Shown here: positions 35,231 through 47,732 of the stretch, piece by piece
Position numbering within the stretch: position 1 is the stretch's first letter
Layout: the number at the start of each line of letters is the position of its first letter
NCBI RefSeq assembly: GCF_008831285.2
Contig: NC_045140.1
Coordinates: 22,338,131-22,402,130, forward strand
Reading direction: 5' to 3'
DNA: 64,000 nt
Origin: Nymphaea colorata
Taxonomy: Eukaryota > Streptophyta > Magnoliopsida > Nymphaeales > Nymphaeaceae
Position numbers and translations under genes: made by a program
Notes under the pieces: generated by a model
Databases searched by the model: none
Told to the model about the DNA's origin: nothing
Seen by the model: the letters and a program-made list of their open reading frames with translations, nothing else

Positions 35231-38200
35231 GAGAAGGAAGACTGAAGGATAAACACGCAAGACTAGTTTGGGTTCTGTTTGCTAATAGAAGTTCTAGTGC
35301 AGCAAGTTAGAAAGATAGCAATCATGCATTATCACTATAGGGTGGGAGTGTATGGATTTTCCACTTACCAGGACAGAAAGGACAATATTGACATACCCAT
35401 TTTACTGTTATTGTCTTCTTGTTGTGGGACATTTCTACGGCAATAGCGACTCAGAGAAACCCTTGGAGTGGCTTTCTGCTTGTAATTATATTGGCTCCAA
35501 TCAAAAGCCAAACTTGAACGTGGCAGTTCATGTTGCATTACTTTAGGCAATTATTTAGCTCACCTTGGTGTTATTTGGATGTCAAGGAAGAAAAAAACAT
35601 TCGTGCGTGTCAAATTCTAGAGAAGTAACAGGATGTTAAAAAATGAGAACTATATCTAACTGGAACAGTTTTTCTCCCTTCTTCATTTTCCTAAAACTGG
35701 GCTCTCCCTGTTGGTAAAATTGCGTATATCCAGAGAAGTTTCATTTAGTAAATCCTTTTCATTTTCTGCAACAACCTCTGTAAGAGACCTTTTCCATTTG
35801 TAACAAAGCTTTCACTTTAAATTTCAAACAGAAAGGAAAGCGATCTATAAATTCAAACATAATTCACCCAAAAGAATGAGAAAATGGGGAAGTAATTGGA
35901 CGGTGGTAAATGTTGGAAGGGACAAGGAAAACAGAACCGTCTAGAATAAACTGCGAAATGTCAAGGTACAGTGTTCCATCGTTTTCGTTTTTACTTTTGG
36001 CTTTCTTGTTAGGCATCTGTCCTCCCAGTAGTCTCAGAACTCTGATGATTGGTGCTTGACAGAAGATTATCACATTATAACAAGAATGCTTTGGTGTAAC
36101 CAACATCACTAAGAGCAAAAGAGTGATGCTTGCACTTGAGTTGTAAATGAAGGCACTTCAAGTCGGTCTCAAAATTTTTGTTGTTGCGTGAGAACCCATG
36201 AAACCCAACAACCGCCGCCCCTCACGCATCCACATTCTGCCATTTTCAGTATCCCTTTCTATGAAAGAATATAAAACATGGGAGGCAGAAAATTCATCTG
36301 CAGACATGGTAAAACTGAGGAGGAATTAGAAGGTGATCTTGGCTCTGCCTCATTCCTCTGGATACAGCCAAGGCATCTGGAAGGTGTGGCTGAGTGAATG
36401 CGTTGTCTTAGTCAGAATTATGTGCTTGAAACTTCAAGTAGCATGGCGAAATGCATGTGAACATCTCTTTCTTGCATTGAATGCTGCCCACGTGCAGACC
36501 TCGCTGGTGTGGGCCAACTTTGCCATAGACTTGGCTCCAAGTTCCCTTCTTGGAGGAGCTCACACGTAATCCGCTCCTGACGTCTCCAGTGAGAGAGACG
36601 TTTGAGAAATCAGGAGCCCAAGCATCTCAAGTCACCCAGACAGCGTAGTTATTATATGTTCATTGATACTTGATACTCCAAGTGGACGCTCTCTGTTTCG
36701 TCCTCTCTGTTTGAAGCTGCTATAGGCAAAGCGCAGTAAACTTTTTTAGGGGTGGAATCAAGAGTCTCAAGTATATGCATGGAAACGGTGATAATCAGTA
36801 GAATAATGCAACCAGAAGCCTTAAGTATAACTGCAGAGGTCTTATGTGTTTAATCGGCACCCTGCTTATCAATAGTTGACAAGCAAGAAATTTATAATAA
36901 ACCGTGAAATCCCAACCATTACAAGACTAAAAAAGAGAAGAACCACCTTCTTAATATGGCGTATTCCGCCCTTCAAGCAAAACACCAACAACGATAGGAC
37001 GGCGATAGCCTGCTTCTACCTCTGCGCAGAAAAGATCATAAAGGTGAAGCACCTCTCAGGAGTACCATTTGGGCCCTCAAATCTGGACGAAAAAAAGCAA
37101 TTTACAGAGAAAAGTACTATTTATCTTCCATCCGCCACACATACCCGAAAAATTCGGGTACTAGAGTGACCCACATTCTTACTAGCTCAAAGCCTCAAAT
37201 ACAGTAGCCATTAATAACGAGAAAAAACTAAATACCTCCTGCAAATCAATTCACAGGACGACTGACTCACGGAGCAATTCGCCTGTAGTGTAGGGAGCTA
37301 ATTTGATGGCTACAATCGGCAAAAGAACTTGGGCATAATGAGAAGTGAACACGACGGAAATTAATTAAATATGCTGACCATAAACGGTTCACAAGCGCGA
37401 TAGTTTGGGGAGCTTTTGGAATTCCTTCCAGTAGCAATTGCTTCCTCTTGCACTGTCGCTAGTTTCTCTTTGTTTGGCAAGGACAGCGTTCTGTGGAGCG
37501 AGCGGACAGCTGTCTCTGAAACAAGGAGAATTACCACGCCGCTGGTGGCCGATTGTTTTCAGGAGATGAACCGTCGTGTATTAAAGAAGCGTTATCTGGC
37601 AGTGAAAGGTGGGAATGACAATGACGACCTGAAGGTGGTGCAGGGATCCCGGAATGGATGCACGCGGTCGTCGATGTTGCTGTAAGCGAGGCAGAATTTC
37701 CTGGACGGATTCATGTGGAAAGGCACCGTTGAAAAGATCAAAATATAAAATAGTGATAAGAAAATTTAAAGCAATATTTTATTTTTTCTCCACAGAACGC
37801 CATCTGCTTTAAAATTCATAGTTCAAGTCCCTCATGTTTGTGGGGAACTTTACAATCGTTTGAAAAGAATGCTCCTAAGCAGAAGGAGCTCTTACAACTC
37901 ACAACATGATAACTCTTCTCCCCTGCTATAAAAGATTGTTCCTTATCGTTTACAATTATCCTTAATAAATTCTAACACTATCATTCGTTCAACTTCTGTC
38001 CCTCATGTGGCTTGATCTCCGTGACTTTTATTGAAATTTTCATCTCATGTTTGACACCATCACCATCTTTGATATTATTTCTTTCAAGGACATGACTGGT
38101 TACAGCTCTCAGTAAAAAATATTATCCTATAAGATTGTATCGCACAAAAAACTATTTTAATAATTTATTTTGAGGAGCCTAGCTTTTGCCTATGAATAAC

Positions 38201-38544
38201 TAGTTTGAGATCCATTCCTCTATGTTGAGATGTACGTGCGTTGACTCCGAGCATAAAACCAAGCTACCTAAAATAAATAATTAACGTACTCTAAGCTTAT
38301 AAATGTTATCTTTAGAATAACTTGACAAGAAACATATATTAAGATATTCAATTTTCGAGCTTTCATGACTTTTTTATTGATTAAAATAATTAACATCTCA
38401 TATAACGTCCGTATTTATTACTATAAAAAAAAGACCTTGAGTAAAGCATGTTTTACACAGAATTAGCATATATAAACATGCTAGTACGGTCATATTTTTT
38501 AAAAAAATTATAAACGTGCAAGTAAGGTCATATCATTTTACAGA

Positions 38545-38576
<32 letters not shown>

Positions 38577-41500
38577 AAATTATTTTTCTGATTTATAAAT
38601 GCCCGAGTTCGTTTAAAAAGGATTTAACACATGAAGATCTACAAATCGTAAATGGGCAGTCCGGTCCGTTCACCCGCTAGATGCATGAGACCTCCCACTA
38701 TGCCACATCCCGATGTGGCCTCACAATGTTTGCAAACTTATGAAATAAGACGAAATCCGGACGGGTATTTTATCTTTTGACCAATATCAAGCGCCCCCAG
38801 CAAACAGGTCGGGACATTTCATCGACGACAGATGACAAGTCACTTGTTCCTTTCTATATTTTGGTTAGAGGGCAAGAGATTCTCAACTGGATTTGTGATT
38901 GTGCTTGGTCTTGGTGGGTCCGTTTGGTCGCGCCAAAGTTGAATGTGAAACAAACGAATCTTGAAACTTCAATATCAAATCTTCAAAAATTTTATTTAAT
39001 TGAAAATATTACAAAAAGGTGTACAATGTTTTGAGCAAATAATAAATCGCCGCTCAACTTTTAGAACTTAACAAATAGACATTCAACTTTTGAGAGGGAT
39101 TCTATACTTTGTATCGAAAAACGAAAACTCCTTGCGAATTTTTTTCAAAAATTAAAAGATTGTATACTAATTTTTAAGAGTTGAGCAGTGATTAGTAACT
39201 TGCCTAAATGGTAGACAGCTTTTTACAGCCACTAAATGTCACACAAACCTGTTGGAGTACAAGAACACGGTAGATAGTTCTAGAATATAATGCTGCGGCC
39301 GAAATTTTATATAACTTATTTGAGACAACAGATTCCCTTAGCACCATGATATAAGAGCAGGTAGTTGTCGTACGTACCTCTGTGGAAGATTATCATTGCC
39401 TACGATAGAGGAACTAACATAGTCACGTATATCATCTTTGTTATCATGCCTATCATCTCTGACTTCCATCCTGCTAGGCTGATCTGGATCTGGATCTGGA
39501 TCTGAATCTGCCTTCTTTACAATAAAGTCAGAACTACTTACTAAGAGAGTCGCTAAACAAAATTTTAGTCCCATAACTTACGAAGAAGGTTCACACCCAC
39601 CCACCTAGACAGAGTGAGGAAAGCTGTTGAAAAGGAACCCTTATTGCCAAAAACCATACGAGTGTCCTAATGCATGCCCTTTGGTCTGTTGAATTACATT
39701 TGCATAGAGATCTGCCTACAATCACATCCATCCAGTTTTGTAATGGGCGGTTACCAACATCAATGCCAGTAATCTAAAGTGCTTCCAATATTCCAATCCA
39801 TGTACATTGAAGTGGTTGAATGCCAAGAAGCAGAAGACGTGGATAACCAATCTTCTATCAAAGCAGAGACTGCCTGGAAATTGAACCCAGAAATTATATA
39901 CCCAACGAGAAAATGATGTCCATTAAGCCAGTGTAAACGGAACGCTGTCTAGAAGATGTAAAATTTGAAGAGAACTCGAAATTAAGCAGCTCTAGATCAT
40001 CCAATTAGAAGCGATTTGACACGGTAATAAGTAACAGGAAAGAAAGTGGAAGCAAGTGGGAATCATGCTTCTTCTCAGTGCATTTAAAGTACTAGACAAG
40101 AAAAGGCTGTATTTAAGGGTAAAATAATGCACTAGAGAGGGCGTTGAGCCCCTCAATATGGAGTTTCTAACCACCCCTTCAAGAAGTAGTTAAATGAAAA
40201 TCCACCAGAAATACCCTTAGAGAGGGGAACCACTGCTTGCATAACATCCAGAACTTCATGAATTTTCTGCTCAAAAGCAGGTTAAATAAAGAAATGCTTG
40301 AAGCAAATTTAAGCATAATTCAAGAAAAGGACGTTTAGGCATTTTGACCTTATTTTTTCATAAGGGTACTACTAGCTTACTCCTCCGACAAGGTTTCACT
40401 TCTTCCTTTTAACGTACACAGTACGTCTTTGTCCCAAAACAGAACGTACAGAGTATGTTCACGTCTAAAGTTCATTTAGGAGCCTATTTTTGTACTGTCA
40501 TACTTCCTTTTAGTTACTGAAGTTCGGTTTTTCATTTGAAAGCTTCAAAATTTGATGCAAGAAAGAAAAATAGTTACATGCAAATGTAAACATATAAAGT
40601 GCGAAAACATTTACGTATAGATATAGATGTAGAGGTTGATAGTAAACATGTTTGTTTCTTCCGTTTTTTTATTTTTTATTTTCTCAAACATCCATGTAGT
40701 CCAGCATAGTAAACTTGACGGATGACCTTAAGTAAATGACTAGGTGACTCTAGATGATTAGACTCACCATTCACTCGTATACACACACATATATGTGTGT
40801 GTGTGTGGGTAATTTTGAAACGAAAAGTGATATAATCCAGAAAATGATTCCGTTAAACCCCTTGAAAGATCCAACTGCTCTCCGGTTCTTCGTCGGGTCT
40901 ACCTGTGTGAAACTATCACACTGTAAATCTTGCATGCAATGGACGACATGCGCAGGAGACCAACGCATTTTTGCTGGTTTGTCCTCATCTGTCTGTATAT
41001 GCAGTGGACTGTCGAGCTTACTTCTGTTTGCTAAGTCTATTTGAAGATCGACAAGCAGCACTCCAAGAGCAATATGAAGTTCGAAGGCTCTTTGTAACCT
41101 GATGTGTGCATTTATTTTGATTCCCCATGTGGACTCCATGTGATCCTTTGCATTGCTAAACGGAGGATAGAAGAGAGGACGTCCTGCCCATCACCCATCC
41201 CCACAAGAACCGGCGTGTTTTCCGGATCACGAGTTCCTTCCCCTTTTTGGTTTTTCCTTTATTACAGGCTTTTCCATTAACCTGCTTTTCTACAGAATCA
41301 ATTCAATCTGCTTTTTCAGACAACAGAAAAGACCTAAACTTAAAACAGGATCGAACATCGTCCGGAACTGCGATAATCTGAAAGCGAGGAGATTAAAGCA
41401 ACAGAATCGAGGAAGAAGGAAGATCAAGGAAACGCCAGACAGCAGCAGTAGTAATTAGAGGAATGGAAATGGTAAAACACTTAGATGATAAGCCTCATAT

Positions 41501-42041
41501 GGTTAGCTGTAGGGCGTGGTGGGTCATGCAGAGCATGTGCAAGCATGTGATGGTTGTCTACGTCTCAAGGGTCCACCTCTCCCACTTTAGGCAAAGAAAT
41601 TCCCTTTCTTACCTTGTGATCATCATCATCACCACATCCTCATCTCTACCCTTCTCTCTGTCTCTTCTCCCAAAAAAAACACGCACAAGTACAACACATC
41701 ACATTTTTTGTTAGAAGCCTTTTTTGCCATAATCACAACAAAAAGGCATTCTGTTTCTAAGTTATCAAGTATAGAAATATTTTCAACATAGCCTCCTATT
41801 CAAGCATAGTACCAAAAATTTGACCGCCATGGCGATAAAATTTTAAACAGATCGAATGAAATGACAACATGCTTCCATTTGATTGGAAAAGACAATGTTT
41901 TAACATAAAATTTGATTGCATTAGAATTTTAACCTGATTTTTTACTCGGTAAGAAGCAGGAAAAGAGGGCACATATAAAAAAAAATTAGAAACACAAAGC
42001 CAATGCAGAACTATGGCCAACAAGTGAACCTGTACATATAT

Positions 42042-42044
<3 letters not shown>
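35231..42044. other. Intergenic sequence
   Basis: No gene could be supported. A (GGATCT)-type short repeat lies at about 39481-39505 and a CA/TA/GT palindromic run at about 40781-40808. Open frames at 37416-37685 (plus) and 40771-41139 (minus) have no recognisable content. Confidence 0.4.
38545..38576. repeat. Compound (CT)n(GT)n microsatellite
   Basis: About 16 bases of CT dinucleotides continue directly into about 16 bases of GT dinucleotides. Confidence 0.9.

Positions 42045-42096
<52 letters not shown>
42045..42096. repeat. (GA)26 microsatellite
   Basis: A 52-base uninterrupted GA run, the longest perfect microsatellite in the window. A second GA run with one interruption lies at 42177-42205. 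Both are 350-510 bp upstream of the plus-strand HLH-like gene, so they may lie in its promoter or 5' UTR. Confidence 0.95.
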
Positions 42097-42098
<2 letters not shown>

Positions 42099-42558
42099 AT
42101 TGCATTTCAACATTACTAACAAATCTCCCAACAAGAAGTTGGGAGATTTACACATTGGCAGTAGCGCTGGACGAGCGAGAGAGAGAGAGAGAGAGGGAGA
42201 GAGAGTTGAGCGATTAGTTTACTCTTGAACAATACAGTAATGTGGTTAATGCGTACACGGAAGTACCTGCTTATAAGAGCAAGACAAGTTCGCAACTATT
42301 GACGTCCAAGTATCAACATGTTCCTCGAAAAAGGGAAGCAGGACTGAACTAGCATTTGAAAATGAGCAAGTAAAGCAGAAACTAGTACTATTCAATCTTT
42401 CAATATAATGCCTGCCACCTTCTTTTTGACCAGCGTCAACGTCCTTCAACGCCTACCATGCTCGTACACTTTTTAAGTCTCAGTAGTCGGTGCCTCGCTA
42501 TGCTTCACATTAGCTTGTTCGAAGGCCACGATCTTGCATTCTTAGCATCACTAGAAAC

Positions 42559-43074
42559 ATGGCAGTTCTACTGACTAATGAGTTACTAAGAAAATTTTAT
42601 CTGCAGCCTTCAACAAGGTGCTCTCCGCTTCAAGGGAATGAACTTCATGTAGAGAAGGAGAGTGATCAAACAAGCGGCAATATAGCAATGGCTTCTTCCG
42701 CCCCAGGTGCACGTTGGAGCCATGCCCTCATCAGAAAAAATGTTCCTCCAGTTGCCACAGGCATTGCTGCTATGCAGAAACATGAACTCATTGGCACAAA
42801 GAGGCCTGGCATGGGGCTGCTAAAACGGCAAAGAGGAAGGTACTGGACAGGTATGCCATTTGTAGGAGGCAATCAAACGATAGGACGAACAAAGCTGAGA
42901 TTAGCAAGAAAACATCAGAAGTTGGGAAAACTTGTACCCGATGGAGAATTCATCGATAGAGTTTCCCTCCTCAGTGAGACTGCAGCCTATATCGTCGCTC
43001 TTAAAACACAGGTGCATGTGACGAACAATATTGTTAATGTCGTCGAGCTTTTTAACGAAATAGGCGAAGGATAG
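42559..43074 (+). CDS. Diverged HLH-like protein
   Basis: Intron-free frame of 171 residues. The first 100 residues have no recognised domain. Residues about 110-165 resemble an atypical plant HLH: a basic lead-in (GRTKLRLARKHQKLGKLVP, 109-127) followed by helix 2, SETAAYIVALKTQVHV (139-154). The pattern KLxxLVP ... TAxYIxxLxxQV is shared with the protein at 34866-35126 and with the IBH1/UPBEAT1 class, which act by dimerising with other bHLH proteins. The canonical E-box contacts are absent. The N-terminus may be mis-started: Met44 or Met72 are alternative starts that would give a protein of more usual size. Expression is unproven and a decaying copy is possible. Confidence 0.6.
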   Translation: MAVLLTNELLRKFYLQPSTRCSPLQGNELHVEKESDQTSGNIAMASSAPGARWSHALIRKNVPPVATGIAAMQKHELIGTKRPGMGLLKRQRGRYWTGMPFVGGNQTIGRTKLRLARKHQKLGKLVPDGEFIDRVSLLSETAAYIVALKTQVHVTNNIVNVVELFNEIGEG

Positions 43075-43201
43075 TCCACTAGTTACTGCATGCTTCAAGC
43101 AAGAGATGGAGAAGCAAGAACAGTAATTACATCCAACCAGTGGGAGAAACTCAAGAAGGCAACTTGAACTGAATGAGGCGAGAAAAATCCTCAGTTGGAA
43201 A

Positions 43202-44093
43202 TTACTGTGATGCCACAGGAGCTTGCAATCTTGATGGTTTATCCTTCTTTGCCGCATGTCCAATGTTATCGTGTGCATTGTTAATGAATGATTTTGCCCA
43301 AGGAAAGCCAAAACCTTTTACATATGCACCACCTGTTACAGCTTCCAAATTTGCCAGATACTGAGGTAAAATGTCGAATTGCAAGCAAGAAAAAGACCAA
43401 CTCAAAACATGTTCGAACAAATTGAGAAATCACGCCAAAATAGATTCAATCTGACCTACATGGAACGATGAGTTTCAGCCTAGAAGCCTCTGAATTGCAA
43501 GGCTGCAAGTAGAATATTTGCAACCCTGACGAAACATTTTCAATAACCGTGACTTCAACTTTAGTTGAACAGCCAACGACTTGCCAAACATAGCCCAAAA
43601 GGTAGGCTTTCAATGCCCCACTTTGTCCAGAAAATTGGGATAAACAAGAATTTGACATCAGGTACAACAAAACCCAACATCCCTTGCACAAAAGATAGCC
43701 TTTCAAATTTCAATGCTCCGCTTTATCCAGAAAATTGGGATAAACAAAACATGAGGTAGACAAAACCCAATATCCCTTGCCTTTCCAAGTGCAATCAATG
43801 GCCGCTAAATGCACATATATGTAATAAACTTAATGACAACCGATCGCACAGATATTAATGAAATAGTTGAGCAATCTGTCAAATTAATCTGATGACAAAG
43901 AGAAATATAAACATAAGACCACACAATCCAGACCCCACCTCACCAGTTCGGCAGTCACCTCACCAGTTCTGCAGTTAAACTACCTTGGCTCGCAATTCAC
44001 CCTCATCTCAACCAAGCCTAATATCATTTTTCCTTGAACTTTAATTCCCTCAGGCAGGCAAAAGGGAACACATCCTGACAAGTTAGAGAGTGC

Positions 44094-44127
<34 letters not shown>

Positions 44128-44464
44128 AGTCGACAGAAAGGATAATGAACATTTTCCCTATGTAAGAAGGAATTCATCAGATTATACACATGAAGACTAC
44201 ATATAGCCATCTATCAACGAACAAGAAGAAAAAAAAAATTGAGAAACAGGTTAGAAATACAGACATTACAGTGACAACAGAATATTCACAGTATGGCAGA
44301 CAGCTTGCAGATTCTGCAATCTAATGGACGATGGGCATGAGATGCACAACAGACCAGGTTAATGTGGCCTCAAATGCCATCTTCAAAATGACGACTTTCA
44401 CCTGCATCAGCTAGTTTCCTGATAGAAACTGATGTAGTAGATCTTTCAATATATTGGAATGGAC
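43202..44464 (-). CDS. Two candidate exons of an unrecognised gene
   Basis: The last exon appears to be 43360-43202. It follows TTTTACCTCAG and runs 52 codons (YLANLEAVTGGAYVKGFGF at the start, KKDKPSRLQAPVASQ at the end) to TAA. A second candidate, 44464-44402, lies between CCGCAG and GTGAAAG and reads PFQYIERSTTSVSIRKLADA. Their phases differ, so at least one more exon must lie between. I recognise no domain. They may belong to the gene whose first exon is at 47732-47519, 3 kb upstream. The function is unknown. Confidence 0.35.
43607..43780. repeat. Local direct repeat, period about 100 bp
   Basis: TTTCAATGCCCCACTTTGTC at about 43608 recurs near 43708. Both copies share CCAGAAAATTGGGATAAACA and, further on, a block ending ATCCCTTGC, with a 7-bp length difference between copies. 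Confidence 0.85.
44094..44127. repeat. Compound (GT)n(AG)n microsatellite
   Basis: About 17 bases of GT dinucleotides are followed by about 17 bases of AG dinucleotides. Confidence 0.9.
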
Positions 44465-45662
44465 CTGCGGTTTGCAACAATAACAAGTTAAAATGAAAAA
44501 AAGGAATGCAAGATCCAGAGAGATATCAAAAGTATGCCTTTGGCCCAAAATAGAAACATCGCTTCATACAGAAGACCATCATTTGCAGATAAACATTCTT
44601 AAAGTTCTCCGTCTTGCATGATATTTAGTGTCACATGAATCCACTTTGCAATTAGAACGCTCAGGCTATAAGTTCTAATCATCACTAAGGGTGCTGCCAA
44701 AACATTGTTGGTGAGAACCATCGCCAAATGAGAGATTTTCACACATAATATATACTTAGCCCCATAAAGATCTCATGCAGCTTCAGGAATTTTAGCATCT
44801 CGGAGATACCACAACAGTATCTTCTCATTGTTAAATTTACAGTGCCTTTCGTCCCTTCATTCTCCAGGTATGATAATCATCTTCTTATGGCAATCATTTG
44901 CTGCCATAAACAGGCCTCCAAGAACATTGTTAATAAACATGGCCAAAAAACATCACTCTCCAAACTTGACGACGAGTTTTTCTCCAGTGTTTCCATGCAA
45001 AGTTGTTTTCCTCAGTATAATTTCAGAAATTTATAAAAAATGAAAAAAAATCACAAAGCTTAGGGAGGATAAAATAACGAGAAACTAATAAGAAGACATA
45101 AAATATAACTAGATAAAATGATAGGTTCAGTGATGATAACAATGACAAAAAATAACCTGATTTAAGTTTAAAATTAAACAATGACAACTAAAACTAACAT
45201 TTAACAATCACAATATCAACGAAGGATATCTGATATAGAAAACTAACAAAAGTCAAATAAAAGTTAGAAAATGGAAACCAGCAAACACACAGCTGACAAA
45301 AGTTTGTAACAGCTTCAGCGGTAGGAATAAAAGATGCAAAAAAAAGGTCGTAATAAATTAATAACGCATTAAATTTATTCTTACATTTAAAAAAAACATG
45401 TTTTTCCTTTTTCTCTTTTTAAATGTTAGTAGCACAAATTTTTCCAAAAAAAACAAAGCAATAGTAGTGGCTTTGCTTATAAAATATGATTCAAAAAGGC
45501 TAATAATCACAATTATGACGATCAGGCATCTCCATACTTGTGCTTGAGCGGCCCGTATCCACCATCGTATTGCTCAAGCCACTCATTGACATCAAATAGT
45601 AAGAATTTTGGTCATTAATCAATCGGCTTTACTAAATGAACTGACAAACAAACATGGTCCAC

Positions 45663-45898
45663 CTTGATGGATGTGCATCAAAGGATCTCCACAAATAGAT
45701 ATGATGGACTCAGTTGATAGTTGGTACCACTTGTTTGGAACGTGCCAAAGGGCAAGGTCAAATGCTGGAACCATGCCACCTATGTGTACCATGACCAAGG
45801 TATATTTGCAATGACAATCAGGTGAAGAAAGCCAGACCTCTCCTTCATCAACATTATTCCCTGTCCTATGGTTAAAAAGTGCAGGCAACTCCCAATTT
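45663..45898 (-). CDS. Weak candidate internal exon
   Basis: An open minus-strand stretch preceded by GGTGCAG and ended before GTGGAC, reading NWELPALFNHRTGNN at the start and ESIISICGDPLMHIH at the end. It contains plausible globular-protein composition but no domain I know. It does not join in phase directly to the exon at 47732-47519, so another exon would be needed. It may be chance. Confidence 0.2.
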
Positions 45899-47518
45899 CT
45901 GCACCAGGTGTTTGATTGCCTTATTAACATGAAGATAACTTTTACACTGAATAAAGGTTGTACAGGTAATTAAACATGCAGTAGTTAAATCCTACTCAAG
46001 ATGTCTATTTGGTGACACATTTGAATCAACAAAATTTTACATCTTTCTTGCATCAGTTTTTGTATCCAGATATAAGTTCAGCAGTCCTCACATCTCCTAC
46101 AAAAACATTATTAATAAAGAATCCAAAGGGCACAAACACAGCTTACATGAACTCAATGAAACAATGAAAGTATTTGAGTGAGTAACATAAAACATACAGG
46201 ACATCTCTATTTATAGAGAGTATTAACGTACATAGCTTTAGACACAAACTCCATCTAATTACAAATAACAAATGAACACGCGTTATATCATTATAACACT
46301 AAGACAGTTTAAAAACAATGTGAAAGGGGACATAAAAACAGTGAAACTACTTGATTAATTATTTAAACATACAACACATCCCATCCCTAGTGATAAAGGT
46401 GAAGAGCAGCTTAGAATCAATATTAACCTATTACGACTTTAAATGCAAGACCTATTTAATTAATTGCTACTCATTAGGGCGGTTTAACAAAGAATGATGA
46501 AAGAGAAGACGTAGTCAACTATTGACCACTCATACAAAGAATAGTACAAGAACAGAGAACCGCCTAACAGAAAGTCGGTATTGACAATACAAAACGCACC
46601 TCAACGTCGGCTCTTCCTAATTACTTTATCGCTCGCCTCTAATTGGGAGTTCTGCAATATCTTCTCTTCCCTCTCACTTCTCTGCCCTACCTATCAAAAA
46701 ATATATCACGCAGACATTAAGCCATTCCCCACCCCAATTTCTGCATTCCCCCGATCCAAGACCTTCTAACATTCACCCAAATGTTTCCAATCATAGCCAT
46801 TTGTAGTCAAACGATCCCTGGGTATCATCACAACTCATTCACATACTTAGTCAGACAAATTCCCTAACAAGAAAACCTCACTGCCACATACCCATCTCCC
46901 AAACTCGAACAAGAAGACCACATCTTCCATAAAACACTGTAACAACGAGATCCCATCTTTCAAAGCTGGTGTAACGCAGATGCATGCATCAGCTTTTAAT
47001 CCATGGGAGTATATCTATTCAACCAAGAAAACCAAGCTTCTTCTCTATATCCGCCATATAATGCCGCTCGCAAAGAAAAGCAACACATGTCCTCATTGAA
47101 AACGGCGGACAACTTTGCCTCTCGATCTCAACTCGAGGACTTGCTCAACCTTCACCTATCGCACAGTCCCATGATTCCCATCGAGAGAAGGAAAAAAACA
47201 AAGACAAAGACAAAGGGGAAAAAAAAACGAAATCAACGTGAAACCAAAATAAAACCCGGAAAACAATTTTGTCATCTCCATTCAACACAACATTACTCCT
47301 AAAGCACAGATTTAGCAAGCCGTAAGCACTCCATGGGGGAACAGGCGGCAAACCAATAGAGATGAAAATTAGCACCAAACAGCTTGGAATAGAGAATTCC
47401 CTCACCAATCAACGGAAATAACTAATTACAACTCGGAAACTACTCCAAAAGACGAAGAAAGGGAAAAAAATGGAGGAAACCTAAGTTCTGAGAGAGAACG
47501 AGAGAGAGAAGAGTTAAC

Positions 47519-47732
47519 CTTTTTCCTGAGGAGGGTTCTTCTTGACGGTAACGTCATGAGGCGGGGGAACGGGGGACAGCAGCGGCGCGTACATGTATGA
47601 GTCGGAGAACAAGTAGTCTCTGATCCCTTCCAAGAATGCCCGACGCCCATAGAAGCCCTTCTCCTCCTTCTTCCGCTTCTTCGTCTTGAACGCGTCCCTC
47701 TCCTGGAAACCTAATCCACCTCGCTTCCCCAT
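47519..47732 (-). CDS. First exon of an unrecognised gene
   Basis: Begins with ATG at 47732 in a locally GC-richer block and ends at a donor reading AAAAAG then GTTAAC. The 71 codons start MGKRGGLGFQERDAFKTKKR, a strongly basic N-terminus, then RRAFLEGIRDYLFSDSYMYAPLL, then a proline-rich segment (PVPPP). This reads like a conserved small plant protein, but I cannot name the family. The GC-rich block to about 47880 is the likely promoter and 5' UTR. Downstream exons are not resolved; candidates lie at 45663-45898 and 43202-44464. Confidence 0.5.

Noticed and set aside
40771-41139. 122-codon minus frame
   Set aside because: No recognisable domain, and its end is the translation of a CA/TA repeat; likely chance.
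42040-42228. Open frame with a long RE repeat
   Set aside because: It is only the translation of the GA microsatellite.
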